A stretch of DNA of 64,000 nucleotides from Microglena sp. YARC (Eukaryota; Chlorophyta; Chlorophyceae; Chlamydomonadales; Chlamydomonadaceae): NCBI GenBank assembly GCA_022414725.1, contig CM039464.1:39667945-39731944 (forward strand), written 5' to 3'. Below the pieces are notes generated by a model. That model had not been told where the DNA came from, made no database searches, and saw only the letters and a program-made list of their open reading frames with translations. Positions 48,801 through 56,994 of this stretch are shown here, piece after piece; the stretch's first letter is position 1; each line of letters begins with the position of its first letter. Both the position numbers and the translations under genes were made by a program.

Positions 48801-49667
48801 GATACTAGGCCGGCCAATCAGTGATGCGACGATCACGTGGATCGCAATGTACGCAGACTTCTGGCACTGCTCGGGTCCAATCGTGATGCAGATGCGGGAC
48901 TTGTCGGAGTCCACCACTGTGTAGTAGATGAGCTCGACAGAGATGTTGGTCATGTCTCCAATCCTGACCTCCTTGCCGTAATTGACAACCATCGTGTTGT
49001 TGATTCGTTCGATGTTTGCACTGTGCCACGCCTCGTCCCCAGCGTCACGCGCACTCTTGACCTCAAAGACTTCATTATCGTCAGATCCATATCCAGGAGC
49101 CTGCTGCAGCGCGGTTTGCAGTTGCTGCTCCAGCTGCGCGTTTCGCTGCTGCTGCGCTGTCAGCCTCGCCTCGAGCTCCTGCTGCCGCCGTGCACGCTCC
49201 TCCTCCTGCTTATCGTTTTGCTGCTGCAACGCCTTCATAAGCTCCTCCTGCTGCTTATCGTTTTGCTGCTGCGCTGTCAGCCTCGCCTTGATCTCCTGCT
49301 GCCGCCGTGCACGCTCCTCCTCCTGCTTATCGTTTTGCTGCTGCAACGCCTTCATAAGCTCCTCCTGCTGCTTATCGTTTTGCTGATGCGCTGTCAGCCT
49401 CGCCTCGAGCTCTTGCTGCCACCGTGCACGCTCCTCCTCCTGCTTATCGTTTTGCTGCTGCAACGCCTTCATAAGCTCCTCCTGCTGCTTATCGTTTTGC
49501 TGCTGCAACGCCTTCATAAGCTCGAACGCCGCCCGAATCGCCCGCGGATCGCTGTCTTCTTCGCGAGCCTGATTCTCTGACCGACGCTGACACCGAAGCC
49601 GACTTGTATGGCCATCAAATTCCGAAGGATGCTCCTCGCCCTCTGATGCCATGCTCTCAGATATCAT
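45888..49667 (-). CDS. DEAD-like helicase-family protein, two exons
   Basis: Exon 1 is 49667-47157, exon 2 46619-45888; together about 1,080 residues. The N-terminus has three coiled-coil repeats of about 46 residues (LMKALQQQNDKQEEERAR). The body carries a weak P-loop (IGPEQCQKSAY, where Gln replaces the usual Gly before KS), a DEAD-like box (MTLDEADAVFS), GAKCLTRGVSMRS, and an arginine-finger-type motif (VHQTVMRCGGHIIG). Exon 2 adds a conserved-looking region (WNNCYTAYIL, DVWMDMIRKDDG, HQHCVKCN). If the intron is retained, the protein ends after 847 residues with transposon-encoded YSRRNS. TATAAAC lies 22 bases upstream of the start. Confidence 0.65.
46620..47156 (-). other. GT-AG intron containing MITE-A copy 3
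   Basis: Read on the minus strand, the donor is CCCCAAG|GTGGGT. The acceptor is CTTTCCCCCTCCCCACAG|AA with a pyrimidine tract, and a CTCAC branch-like motif sits about 20 bases upstream. Removal of 537 nt joins two open frames in phase 0. A 440-bp MITE-A fills most of it; without the MITE the intron would be about 95 nt. Confidence 0.65.
46692..47135 (-). mobile_element. MITE-A copy 3 (inverted, in an intron)
   Basis: 440 bp between TA dinucleotides, with both inverted ends. The 85-codon frame is preserved (47114-46857) with several substitutions (KAATDVIVYEWMV, SLHDAMHINK). An extra GC-rich stretch (CGACCACCGGAGGGGGGACC) is present compared with other copies. Confidence 0.9.
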
Positions 49668-49706
49668 CGAATGGTAGGTGGTAGTTGGGTTTATACCCCA
49701 TTTCTA

Positions 49707-49970
49707 TCACGATTGGACAAGTAGGTTGAGCTTGCAGAAGCGGTACAGCATCTTGGTGACCTCGCTTGTAACGCGGTCCTCGGGGTCCAGGACGAGCTCG
49801 GCCGTTTGCTGCGTGGGCTCGGTGCGGCGGCGCTCGGGCTGCGGCACCTCTTCCACGACTCGCGCGCTTTCCGGGGCGGAGCCCTTGACGTGGAGCAACA
49901 AGCTGGCGGACGCTGCGAAGCAACGTGTTTGGATCATTTGCTGCAAACGTGTTGGGTTCCTCCGGGACAC
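49707..49970 (-). CDS. Small ORF, possible truncated gene, 87 aa
   Basis: The frame has gene-like composition (EDRVTSEVTKMLYRFCKLNL at the end; RVVEEVPQPERRRTEPTQQ in the middle). It opens with GTG and has no ATG before residue 12. MITE-A copy 4 lies 40 bases upstream and may have removed its 5' end. Not recognised. Confidence 0.35.
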   Translation of the reverse strand: MSRRNPTRLQQMIQTRCFAASASLLLHVKGSAPESARVVEEVPQPERRRTEPTQQTAELVLDPEDRVTSEVTKMLYRFCKLNLLVQS

Positions 49971-50006
49971 ACTAAAATTGTGATATCACTGTAAATCGAC
50001 AATGCC

Positions 50007-50311
50007 TACAGTCGGCGGAACAGTAAAATGAAACATCCCAATAAACGGTATAAGGCGTCGACAGACGTTATAGTGTATGAGTGGATGGTCCTACAAAATG
50101 GCCCGTCCAGCAAAGAAACCTCCTTTCATGACGCATTGCACATCTCCCCGTGATCTAAAAAAGAACCACGATATTCTCGTTAACATCTTGCAATTTGTTG
50201 ATTCAAAATCGTATTGGTGTTCCACTGCCCCGTGGATTTCTACACCATTAGGTTACACCGTAAGGTGTGCCGTACACGAAGCGGTTTCATTTTAGTATTC
50301 CGTTGACTGTA
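50007..50311 (+). mobile_element. MITE-A copy 4, internally deleted
   Basis: 301 bp between TA sites. Both ends are intact, but about 127 bases of the middle are missing (the junction is CATTGCACATC|TCCCCGTGATC), so the 85-codon frame is broken. Its right TA is immediately followed by a Tc1/mariner-like left end. Confidence 0.9.
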
Positions 50312-50580
50312 TACAGTTGTTCTCAAATAAGTTTGGGACACTCTGTATAATTTGAATGATATCCCCTGAAACCAGATACAGGTCCGTGGTTCACTACAAA
50401 TATTTTTGAGGAAGGTTTGTAATATATACAAAGTGTCCAAGAGCTCACTACACAGATGGGTCAATGCTGATCAGGCTGGTAAAAGTAAGCGTTTAAAACG
50501 AAAAAGGAAAGAATTGTCCATGCTTTTACGTTCCACGATATCCAAAGAGATCAGAGATTAGATGATATATTAAGAATTCC
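50312..50580 (+). mobile_element. Tc1/mariner-like remnant abutting MITE-A
   Basis: It repeats the left terminus and N-terminal coding region of the element at 44114 (TACAGTTGTTCTCAAATAAG; GTGTCCAAGAGCTCACTACA) with one base missing in the T-run. It then has a distinct piece (AGAGATCAGAGATTAGATGA). No DDE region follows. Confidence 0.7.
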
Positions 50581-50583
50581 TAA

Positions 50584-50841
50584 TCAATCTATTTTTAAAA
50601 GATGGATGGAAATGCTCAATATAATAATATATATTATCTTGGTATTACTGAACTTCATTTTTGTTAACAAAACATTATTTTTGTTTCTTCCGTTTGCTTC
50701 TTCGCTCCTGCATTTAGGTTCGTCTTCTTCGGGTATTGGGAACATCTCGGCATGGAAAACACGTTTTGGCAGTGCCTCGGCCGTCGTGCGTTTCTGGACG
50801 AACGTGTGGAACGTGTTCCTCAGCACGCGGATGTAACGCAC
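50584..50841 (-). pseudogene. Possible truncated paralogue of the 10665-11276 gene
   Basis: The first 50 residues (VLRNTFHTFVQKRTTAEALP, then KCRSEEANGRNKNN) share the FVQ-x-RT and basic-tail pattern of the 10665-11276 gene start. After that the frame becomes A/T-rich and meets the mariner-type remnant, so the 3' end is lost. 50842-51179 contains a MITE-B end (51070-51114) and no gene. Confidence 0.3.
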
Positions 50842-51069
50842 ATATGTCGATAAGAATGCGTGTCTTATGAAATTGAACGAATGCTTTCAATCAATTAAAT
50901 TCAGCACATCCGAACTATGGGTTTTCGATTGCTGCAGGAATCAAGGACAAGTTTATCGATGGGCTTCTAATGCTTCGTACTATCAAGCACAAATGCGCAA
51001 CGTTGCCTGAAACTGGATCAACAACGCTCGTTTGGCCGGGTCTGCATATGCGGACTCTTCTAAATTCTG

Positions 51070-51114
51070 AGTAGAAATTTTAAAAAAATCCGCCGGGAGG
51101 CAGGAACGCCCAAT
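51070..51114 (+). mobile_element. Solo MITE-B right end
   Basis: AAATTTTAAAAAAATCCGCC and GGGAGGCAGGAACGCCCAAT form one MITE-B terminus preceded by TTCTGAGTAG from its subterminal part. The left half is absent. Confidence 0.7.
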
Positions 51115-51179
51115 GAAATTGCGGTAGTAAACCGCTTTAACCTTAACCGCTTGCATACAGCTACGCGGAAGCATCGTCT

Positions 51180-53543
51180 TCAAGACACCAACTGCCAAGT
51201 AGATGGCATGACCGCGCTTGTAGACACCGCTTGCATACAGCTACGCGTAAGGATAGTCGTCGATGACTCTACCGTCCATGATTTGTACGCGACCCCAGAG
51301 GAGACCAACGCCGAACTTGGCAACAACACACAGTTAGGGACATGCGAGTCCTTATTTAACCGTCCACCGGCACCCAACAGAGACACCAACTGCCAAGTAG
51401 ATGGCATGACCGCGCTCGTAGACACCGACACCCCCCCCCCTACGCCTCCCTCTCCTCCTTCCGAGTAATATAGGTTGTCCGCAACCTCGCCGTTGATGGA
51501 CGCCCCCAGAAGACCCGCCACAATGACAAGGAGAAGCGAAGAAGACAAGTCTAGGTCAGCCCCGAACCCCTCGTCGATAGATATGCACCCCCAAGCGTCA
51601 CGGAACTCGGAGAAAAACTCCCGAAGAGCAGAAACAAAAACGTCAATACTAGAAGGTCTTTGTTGCGCAATACGCGCACGCGCATGCAAACACCACAACA
51701 AGTTGCAAGCACGCCGCCTTCGCCTAGAGCGCGCCTCTGAAGGAGGCAAACGAGACAATTCCCCGACGTTATCCCATGACAAACGAGGAAACCAATACTC
51801 GAATGTATCAGAAAGAACAGCGTCCACCTGAGATCCTACAGAACTGACAGCGACACGCAACGAAGGATGGCACAGAGGAAGCAACACATCCCCCAAGGTA
51901 CGCAAATCGATAATATCAGAAGAAGAATTGTCAACTGCGAGAACCTGAGGAGGCGCGCCGTCTAAAAAAGGCAAGAAGAGACCGTCGCAAACATCGGTCC
52001 ATCGATAGCGACGAATGTCCGAAGGTGCTACAATAAGACAAGCTTGTGAAGCAGCCCGCAAAGCAGTCACAGCTGAAGCAACGCTCAACACATGGTCCTC
52101 ATCAGATAACTCCCCCCCAAACCCTTGCAACAACCCCGATGGAAGGTGGTATCTTATAAAGTACGGATACGTCGATTGAGCCTCCCCCACCTGAGCCATA
52201 CTGCAAACCATATCAGCCACGTTGGACAACACGGGGAATGCCACACGCGCAAGCCAACCAGCGTCCCCCGATAGACAGTAGGTATCCCAAAGGGACACAG
52301 CGTGCATACAACCAGCAAAGGGGCGCAAACCATCGCTCATTGGCAACAAAAACCTCGGAGCGCCCGTCGCAGGATCGGACCAACGCCCAATATCTGACCA
52401 TGGGACCATGTCCAGGTACAAACCCGACAGTCCCAGCTCAGGAACACCATCTTCATGCAGACGAGATAAAGGAACAACCTGACCACGATAAGCAGGCAAA
52501 AGCAGACTCGAAGCAATCGCCACATGCACACACGACGCCCCCGACGCAGAGGTTCCCGAAAGGTCCATCAAGCCCCCCCAAGAGGCGTGAAGCTGGTACA
52601 TTGCCATGCGCAGAGTGAAAAGGTCACGCATGAATGCGGAAGTTTCCTCCTGCAACATCCCTGCAGTCTTGGACACTATGTCAACCCTTGACTGCCACAG
52701 AGCTTCCCATGCCATGTCGTGACGCGAAACGAGACTGCTTGCGGACGTACCTGCGCGAAGCAACGCAAGCATGGACTCGCGCGCTTTCTTTCCTCCTGAA
52801 CAACAACACAGAATGTGCAACGTGAAAGACTCCGTTTCAGGAGGGACACGCAAACGGACACGCGCCTCGCTTCCTGCGCCCTCGCCTGGAATGACATTGA
52901 ACCCCTCGCAAGTCACCTCACCCAACCCCATGTAAGAAGCAGCGAGCATTCCACCACCAACGCAGTCCGAGGAAGTGGCGCTCAGTACGAAGTGCTGCGC
53001 CGCAGAGGTGTTGTAAAGGGAGCCGTCGAAGGTCCACGCTGCAGCACCATTACCATATGACATCGGTGCACGGACGAAATGGTCGATGAACAACGCTTTG
53101 TCTGACACGGCGCGGGTCACATCTAGAGTCTGCATTGCAACACAAGGAAGCGTCTGCAACACGCGCACAGTCCTAGTTACAGAGCACACTACACCGTCCG
53201 ACGCGTCCAGAGCCGTCTCGGATACCGAAAGAGATGCATGACGCAAATCGAAGGAAATCTTGTTCACGTCGTGGCGCATCAGGAATCCCGCCTCGGTGGG
53301 AACGTCCTCAGGAGTGAAGCGGATTCTCAGAAACTCGCACATATCCTCATCATATTCGTTGTTACGTCTCCCTGCGGCGACCGTGCGCCGGGACCAGAGA
53401 CCGTCCTCGGGTGTCACCATTGGCAAAAGAGCGAGCGATGGGCTGGAGAGAAGGGGGCATGCCAAGCGCGTGTAGGAAGTATGAGGGACCAAAGACGCAC
53501 TCCAAGCGTCGTCAGATATATCGAGTTGTTGAGCGCCTTCCAT
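51180..53543 (-). CDS. GH65-like glycoside hydrolase/phosphorylase, 787 aa
   Basis: An N-terminal beta-rich region (residues 1-260) is followed by a helical barrel. It starts HDMAWEALWQSRVDIVSKTA, then MRDLFTLRMAMYQLHASWGG, the pattern at the linker and first helix of family GH65 and trehalase-like (alpha/alpha)6 enzymes. A Glu-containing strand GFGGELSDEDHV may hold the acid. Enzymes of this clan act on alpha-glucosides, including glucosyl-galactosyl-hydroxylysine. The last 120 residues contain two copies of STSAVMPSTWQLVS, produced by a 50-bp duplication (51183-51232 and 51382-51431), so the native C-terminus has been rewritten. No frameshift elsewhere. Confidence 0.5.
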   Translation of the reverse strand: MEGAQQLDISDDAWSASLVPHTSYTRLACPLLSSPSLALLPMVTPEDGLWSRRTVAAGRRNNEYDEDMCEFLRIRFTPEDVPTEAGFLMRHDVNKISFDLRHASLSVSETALDASDGVVCSVTRTVRVLQTLPCVAMQTLDVTRAVSDKALFIDHFVRAPMSYGNGAAAWTFDGSLYNTSAAQHFVLSATSSDCVGGGMLAASYMGLGEVTCEGFNVIPGEGAGSEARVRLRVPPETESFTLHILCCCSGGKKARESMLALLRAGTSASSLVSRHDMAWEALWQSRVDIVSKTAGMLQEETSAFMRDLFTLRMAMYQLHASWGGLMDLSGTSASGASCVHVAIASSLLLPAYRGQVVPLSRLHEDGVPELGLSGLYLDMVPWSDIGRWSDPATGAPRFLLPMSDGLRPFAGCMHAVSLWDTYCLSGDAGWLARVAFPVLSNVADMVCSMAQVGEAQSTYPYFIRYHLPSGLLQGFGGELSDEDHVLSVASAVTALRAASQACLIVAPSDIRRYRWTDVCDGLFLPFLDGAPPQVLAVDNSSSDIIDLRTLGDVLLPLCHPSLRVAVSSVGSQVDAVLSDTFEYWFPRLSWDNVGELSRLPPSEARSRRRRRACNLLWCLHARARIAQQRPSSIDVFVSALREFFSEFRDAWGCISIDEGFGADLDLSSSLLLVIVAGLLGASINGEVADNLYYSEGGEGGVGGGVSVSTSAVMPSTWQLVSLLGAGGRLNKDSHVPNCVLLPSSALVSSGVAYKSWTVESSTTILTRSCMQAVSTSAVMPSTWQLVS

Positions 53544-53594
53544 GTTTGATTGCTTTGCTTCTCTCGCAATCTTTTTTTAACCTATTGCAACATT

Positions 53595-53930
53595 TCAAAT
53601 GAGCGTGCGGGCTTTGTAAAGAGTAGTGAAGTCCGTCCCGTAGACACGGTCGAACTCCGAAATACGATTCTTTGAAAACCCTAGCATCTCCACGACGACG
53701 AAGCGACGCAGGAAACGAGAAGACTCCTCGGCGGTGGTCTTGTCCGACCAGTACATCCGGATCTTTTCGAACACGGCGCCTCCGGTCCCGCTGTGGACCA
53801 TGTTCGGCGAAGTCCCCTTCGGAGTCTCGACATACCCGTTACACACACGGAGTACCCTGTGCAAGGCAAAAGGCGGAATCATGATCTCCTCACGGAGAAA
53901 TAGACACGGAAGGTTATTAATCTTCCCAAT
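53595..53930 (-). pseudogene. 3' part of a gene split by the 2.09-kb transposon
   Basis: This frame contains EEIMIPPFALHRVLRV and ends KARTLI. Upstream codons (53930-53883) are open to the transposon edge. The same frame continues beyond the transposon at 56024: deleting 2,097 nt (element plus one CAAT) joins the two exactly in frame into about 324 residues. The EEIMIPPF and TFTFTTYSS motifs of the two halves recall the ADP-ribosyltransferase fold, but this is a weak resemblance. A start codon at 53882 could express the 95-residue tail alone. Confidence 0.75.
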
Positions 53931-53975
53931 AATGGGCGTTCCTGCTTCCGAACGGATTTTTTATTCTACTGAATT

Positions 53976-54069
53976 CTTACGATAAATATTGTAAGATCGT
54001 TTTCGCAAATTAATTGATTTTGCTTTTTTGGTCGCTTTTACGAAAATATCTTACAATTTATTTTGTAAG
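53976..54069. promoter_or_regulatory. Left pair of 20-bp palindromes
   Basis: CTTACGATAAATATTGTAAG (53976-53995) and CTTACAATTTATTTTGTAAG (54050-54069). They fit the consensus CTTACRATNNNNATYGTAAG, with one mismatch in the second. Position 45 and 119 bases from the transposon end suggests subterminal transposase-binding sites; they could equally be operators for the cargo gene. Confidence 0.65.
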
Positions 54070-54613
54070 ATTGTTTTGTTGTATTCCTGAGAAAGAGACT
54101 ATTCCCTTCAATTTCAATTGTAACATTGATTTGCTCGTATGGAGAGAGAGAAAGTATTGGAAAACAAAATCAATTGTAGAGGACAGTCAAGAGGAAGGTG
54201 AAAGCTGTTTACAAAGTCTTGAACGCATTGCTCATAATTATTTATCTCACAACTCACAACTCAACAGTTCAAAATTACAACTCAGTACTTACGACTCCGA
54301 AATCTGTACTTATGTGTACCTCATAATTTATGACTCACAACTCAGAACTTATATGTACCTTATACAAGTCAGAACTAATAACTCCTAACTCAGGACTTAT
54401 TATTCATAATTTCATACCTCATAAGCTCATTATGTACATAACACAAATTTAAATCCTGAAATCTGCAACCTGCCATCCTAGAATCCTGAAATCACTCAAA
54501 ATGTGTGTTGGATGGTGCAAACAAGTACACTCGTGAAACTTGTGCACAATGCTAATGTTGCACTGCTGCCAACAAGTCCATTGGTGCTAACTTCTGCACT
54601 TAGTGCTGACAGA

Positions 54614-54874
54614 TCATGTGCTAACTGACTCGTCTTGCTCTGGGAACAAGTTGGCACGCAACCCAACGAGGGCTAAATCTAACTTCTTGGTCCTCATCAG
54701 CCCTTTTACTGTTCCTGCACTGATGCAGCTTTCCAGAACCTTCTCCTTGCAGGCCTCGAACTCGTCCTCAGGCCAATCTGCGGCTTTCTTCTCGCGATAT
54801 GTCTGGAGACACGTCTCTAGCTTTTGCATCATTTCCTCACTGGGCTCAGCAGGGTTGTCGCGAAAGACCAACAT
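54614..54874 (-). CDS. Transposon cargo: hypothetical 86-aa protein
   Basis: A helical, charged protein (LETCLQTYREKKAADWPEDE, then EACKEKVLESCISAGTVKGL). It overlaps the start region of the opposing gene. The composition suggests a real coding sequence, perhaps a small DNA-binding or regulatory protein. Not recognised. Confidence 0.45.
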   Translation of the reverse strand: MLVFRDNPAEPSEEMMQKLETCLQTYREKKAADWPEDEFEACKEKVLESCISAGTVKGLMRTKKLDLALVGLRANLFPEQDESVST

Positions 54875-54937
54875 TTTGTCGACTTCCCATCGGAGTTGTC
54901 AGCAACCAGTCGTGTTCTGACACAGTCTGAGAAATCA

Positions 54938-55615
54938 ATGGCCAAGCGCTTGATAGCAGCATTGGATGACTTGTCCATGGATGTGTCAGACATTTTACCT
55001 GCAAGTAACGAGATTGCCAAGACTATGAAGGTCGCACACACTTTGGAGACTAATATGGAAAGGCCAGAGGAGGAGGATGTGTTGTACTTATATTCTTCAC
55101 AAGGGACGAAGCCGGATAGAAGAATAGCCTACGAGCCCACTACTGATTTGGTTGTTGGTCATGTCGCTGTGGTCAAGGTACAAATGGATGACTCTAGCGG
55201 ATTGAGAGGATGGGACGTGGTGGAGGTCAAATCACTACCAGTGAATGGAGAAGTGGAATGTGTGTATTTAAAGCCCTTGTACTCTGGGGCTCAGAAGTTG
55301 GTGTACACTGAAACACAATACCCAACTTGGCCAGAAGATTGGATGGACCACAAGCTTGTGCCTATTACCGTGGGGGTTAGGAGAAAAGCAACATGGACGG
55401 GCGATATTCCCATTGACGCATTTCAATTTAGCTGCGAACCCACCAAGGGTATGAAGATCCAGAGAAAGTACCACACAAGCATGCTCCTAGCTTGTCAATC
55501 CATTGAGAAGGACACCAGAGCAGAGGCTGTGCAATCGGATGGAGACAATGCAGACATTGCTGAGGAGGAGGAGATGGAGGAGGAGGAAGATGGGGATGGG
55601 GACATGGAGGAGTAG
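54938..55615 (+). CDS. Transposon cargo: protein with acidic tail, about 225 aa
   Basis: I start at the first ATG (MAKRLIAALDDLSMDVSDIL); the frame is open 38 codons further back without ATG, so the N-terminus may be longer or truncated. The middle is a beta-rich domain (VVGHVAVVKVQMDDSSGLRG, WDVVEVKSLPVNGEVECVYL). The end is acidic (EEEEMEEEEDGDGDMEE), and a GAG-rich microsatellite continues past the stop to 55665. The beta domain recalls chromatin-reader or transposon-linked modules in animal-type repeats, but I cannot name it. Confidence 0.5.
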   Translation: MAKRLIAALDDLSMDVSDILPASNEIAKTMKVAHTLETNMERPEEEDVLYLYSSQGTKPDRRIAYEPTTDLVVGHVAVVKVQMDDSSGLRGWDVVEVKSLPVNGEVECVYLKPLYSGAQKLVYTETQYPTWPEDWMDHKLVPITVGVRRKATWTGDIPIDAFQFSCEPTKGMKIQRKYHTSMLLACQSIEKDTRAEAVQSDGDNADIAEEEEMEEEEDGDGDMEE

Positions 55616-55702
55616 AGAGAGGAGGAAGAGGAGGACGAGGAGGGGGGGGAGGAGGAGGAGTAAGATGTTTGACACATAGCCGTTTTTTACTAATGAATTA
55701 TA

Positions 55703-55943
55703 CTTACGATTTTTATTGTAAGATGTAAAAGCTGAATTCTGCCTGCCGACTTATAACCGTCCGCTTTCCCTTTATTTCTTACAATTATAATTGTAAGACA
55801 CGAATTGATGTTAACACCTTTTGTTACAAAATATGGCATTTCAACGTTGTAACATTCGCAATCTGTACGTTTCTCCGTCTTTCAAGCTCATTTCAAGCAT
55901 ATTTTGTCAAAATTGACTACAATCTTACGATTTTTATCGTAAG
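55703..55943. promoter_or_regulatory. Right trio of 20-bp palindromes
   Basis: CTTACGATTTTTATTGTAAG (55703-55722), CTTACAATTATAATTGTAAG (55779-55798) and CTTACGATTTTTATCGTAAG (55924-55943), same consensus and exact length as the left pair. A half site (ATCGTAAG) sits at 55982. They lie 80-320 bases inside the right transposon end. Confidence 0.7.
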
Positions 55944-56023
55944 ATTGCATTTGGAAAGCATCAAAAGACCCCCATAAAGTGATCGTAAGATTGGAAATCC
56001 GTTGGGAAGCAGGAACACCCATT

Positions 56024-56666
56024 CAATGCTCTGCGATGCCCTGGACAATATGAAAAGCTCAGGGATAAGGGATGTGGGGACGACGTAAACCACCTCCATG
56101 TCGTACGACTTGGACAGGACGATCGACTGAGTATGCGATGAGTAAGTGGTGAATGTAAATGTATTTGTCTCAACGACATCACCCTCCACAAGATCCCCGA
56201 ATGATTTGGTCGTCAAAAACCCCGAAGAGGGGTTCTGGGAACGGAACATGATGAGTGGAGGCAACACGTCATCCTCAGCATTGTTTTGCAGACGCTTTAG
56301 GTTTTTTCGCGCAACTGGGAGGACTTCATTGTAGTATGAAAAAATAGGCTCCCACAACAAAGGAAAGTCCGAAAACGCCACAGTCTCCCTACTCTGCACA
56401 ACGTCAAAGCGACCGACAGCAAGCGCGATGTTCAACTCAGTGAAGCGCGTCCACACTCGCGGCGTCTTCTTCAAACAGTCTAGAGTATTAAAGGCGGCCG
56501 CACGGGAGTAAATACCCTCCATAATTCCGACGTAACGATAGTTCGAGGCGTTCACATAAAACCGAAGCACTGACCCCCCACCCCCACGCGAAGGAACGCG
56601 GATTAAGTCACACAAGGCGTCGCTCGTGTTATTCACAAAATGACGGTACGAGGGAACCTTAGGCAA
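56024..56666 (-). pseudogene. 5' part of the gene split by the 2.09-kb transposon
   Basis: It starts MPKVPSYRHFVNNTSDALCD and includes a strand-rich region with GDVVETNTFTFTTYSSHTQS. At 56024 the viral sequence stops. Translation would continue into the transposon for about 35 foreign residues (EWVFLLPNGF...) to 55917. The missing 3' part is 53930-53595. The rebuilt protein may have an ADP-ribosyltransferase-like fold (an STS-like strand here, EEIMIPP in the other half), but I am not sure. It now looks inactive. Confidence 0.7.
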
Positions 56667-56681
56667 TAATAATACACTACT

Positions 56682-56906
56682 TTAACTATTTTTAGAATGC
56701 GCAAGACCAAATGCAAGCCAACGTGAGTACTCGATGTAATCGATCGGAATGTACTCTTTACAATAGTGGACATAAAGCGGCGCCATGTTGTCACACACCT
56801 TTTCAGGGACGTTGATCATGTACCCCCAAACGTGTTTGCGCCCCGCAACGTCGAGGACCCACCATCCGTTTACAGCCTCCACAAACACACCGTATGATGA
56901 CAGCAC
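56682..56906 (-). CDS. Hypothetical protein, 74 aa
   Basis: A small protein with Trp/Tyr-rich core (NGWWVLDVAGRKHVWGYMI; YVHYCKEYIPIDYIEYSRWL). The ATG lies 12 bases before the telomere-like array. 15 bases separate its stop from the start of the split gene downstream. Not recognised; possibly an SH3-like fold. Confidence 0.5.
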   Translation of the reverse strand: MLSSYGVFVEAVNGWWVLDVAGRKHVWGYMINVPEKVCDNMAPLYVHYCKEYIPIDYIEYSRWLAFGLAHSKNS

Positions 56907-56917
56907 GCCTCCCCCAA

Positions 56918-56994
56918 GTTTAGGTTTTAGGGTTTAGGGGTTTAGGGTTTTAAAAACCCTAAACCCTAAACCCTAAACCCTAAACCCTAAACCC
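56918..56994. repeat. Head-to-head telomere-type repeats (TTTAGGG / CCCTAAA)
   Basis: Left arm (56918-56953): TTTAGG, TTTTAGGG, TTTAGGGG, TTTAGGG. Right arm (56954-56994): AAAAACCCTAAA followed by CCCTAAA units, six in total. The G-rich strand runs towards the centre from both sides, the orientation made by fusing two chromosome ends. TTTAGGG is the plant and green-algal telomere unit. The right arm is perfect, the left arm degenerate. Confidence 0.9.

Larger units (their letters stand above)
53931..56023. mobile_element. 2.09-kb transposon with MITE-B-like ends and cargo
   Basis: The left end AATGGGCGTTCCTGCTTCC and the right end GGAAGCAGGAACACCCATT are inverted and match MITE-B termini (the right end here has one extra A/G difference). 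CAAT lies on both sides (53927-53930, 56024-56027), a 4-bp target duplication. The interior has two candidate genes (54614-54874 minus, 54938-55615 plus), five 20-bp palindromes near the ends, and A/T-rich spacers with CACAACTCA-type low complexity (54240-54440). It splits one viral gene. No DDE transposase is recognisable, so it may itself be non-autonomous with cargo. Confidence 0.85.

Noticed and set aside
56024..56666. Firm call as an ADP-ribosyltransferase
   Set aside because: Only two short motifs resemble the fold and they lie on different halves of the split gene; kept as a possibility only.
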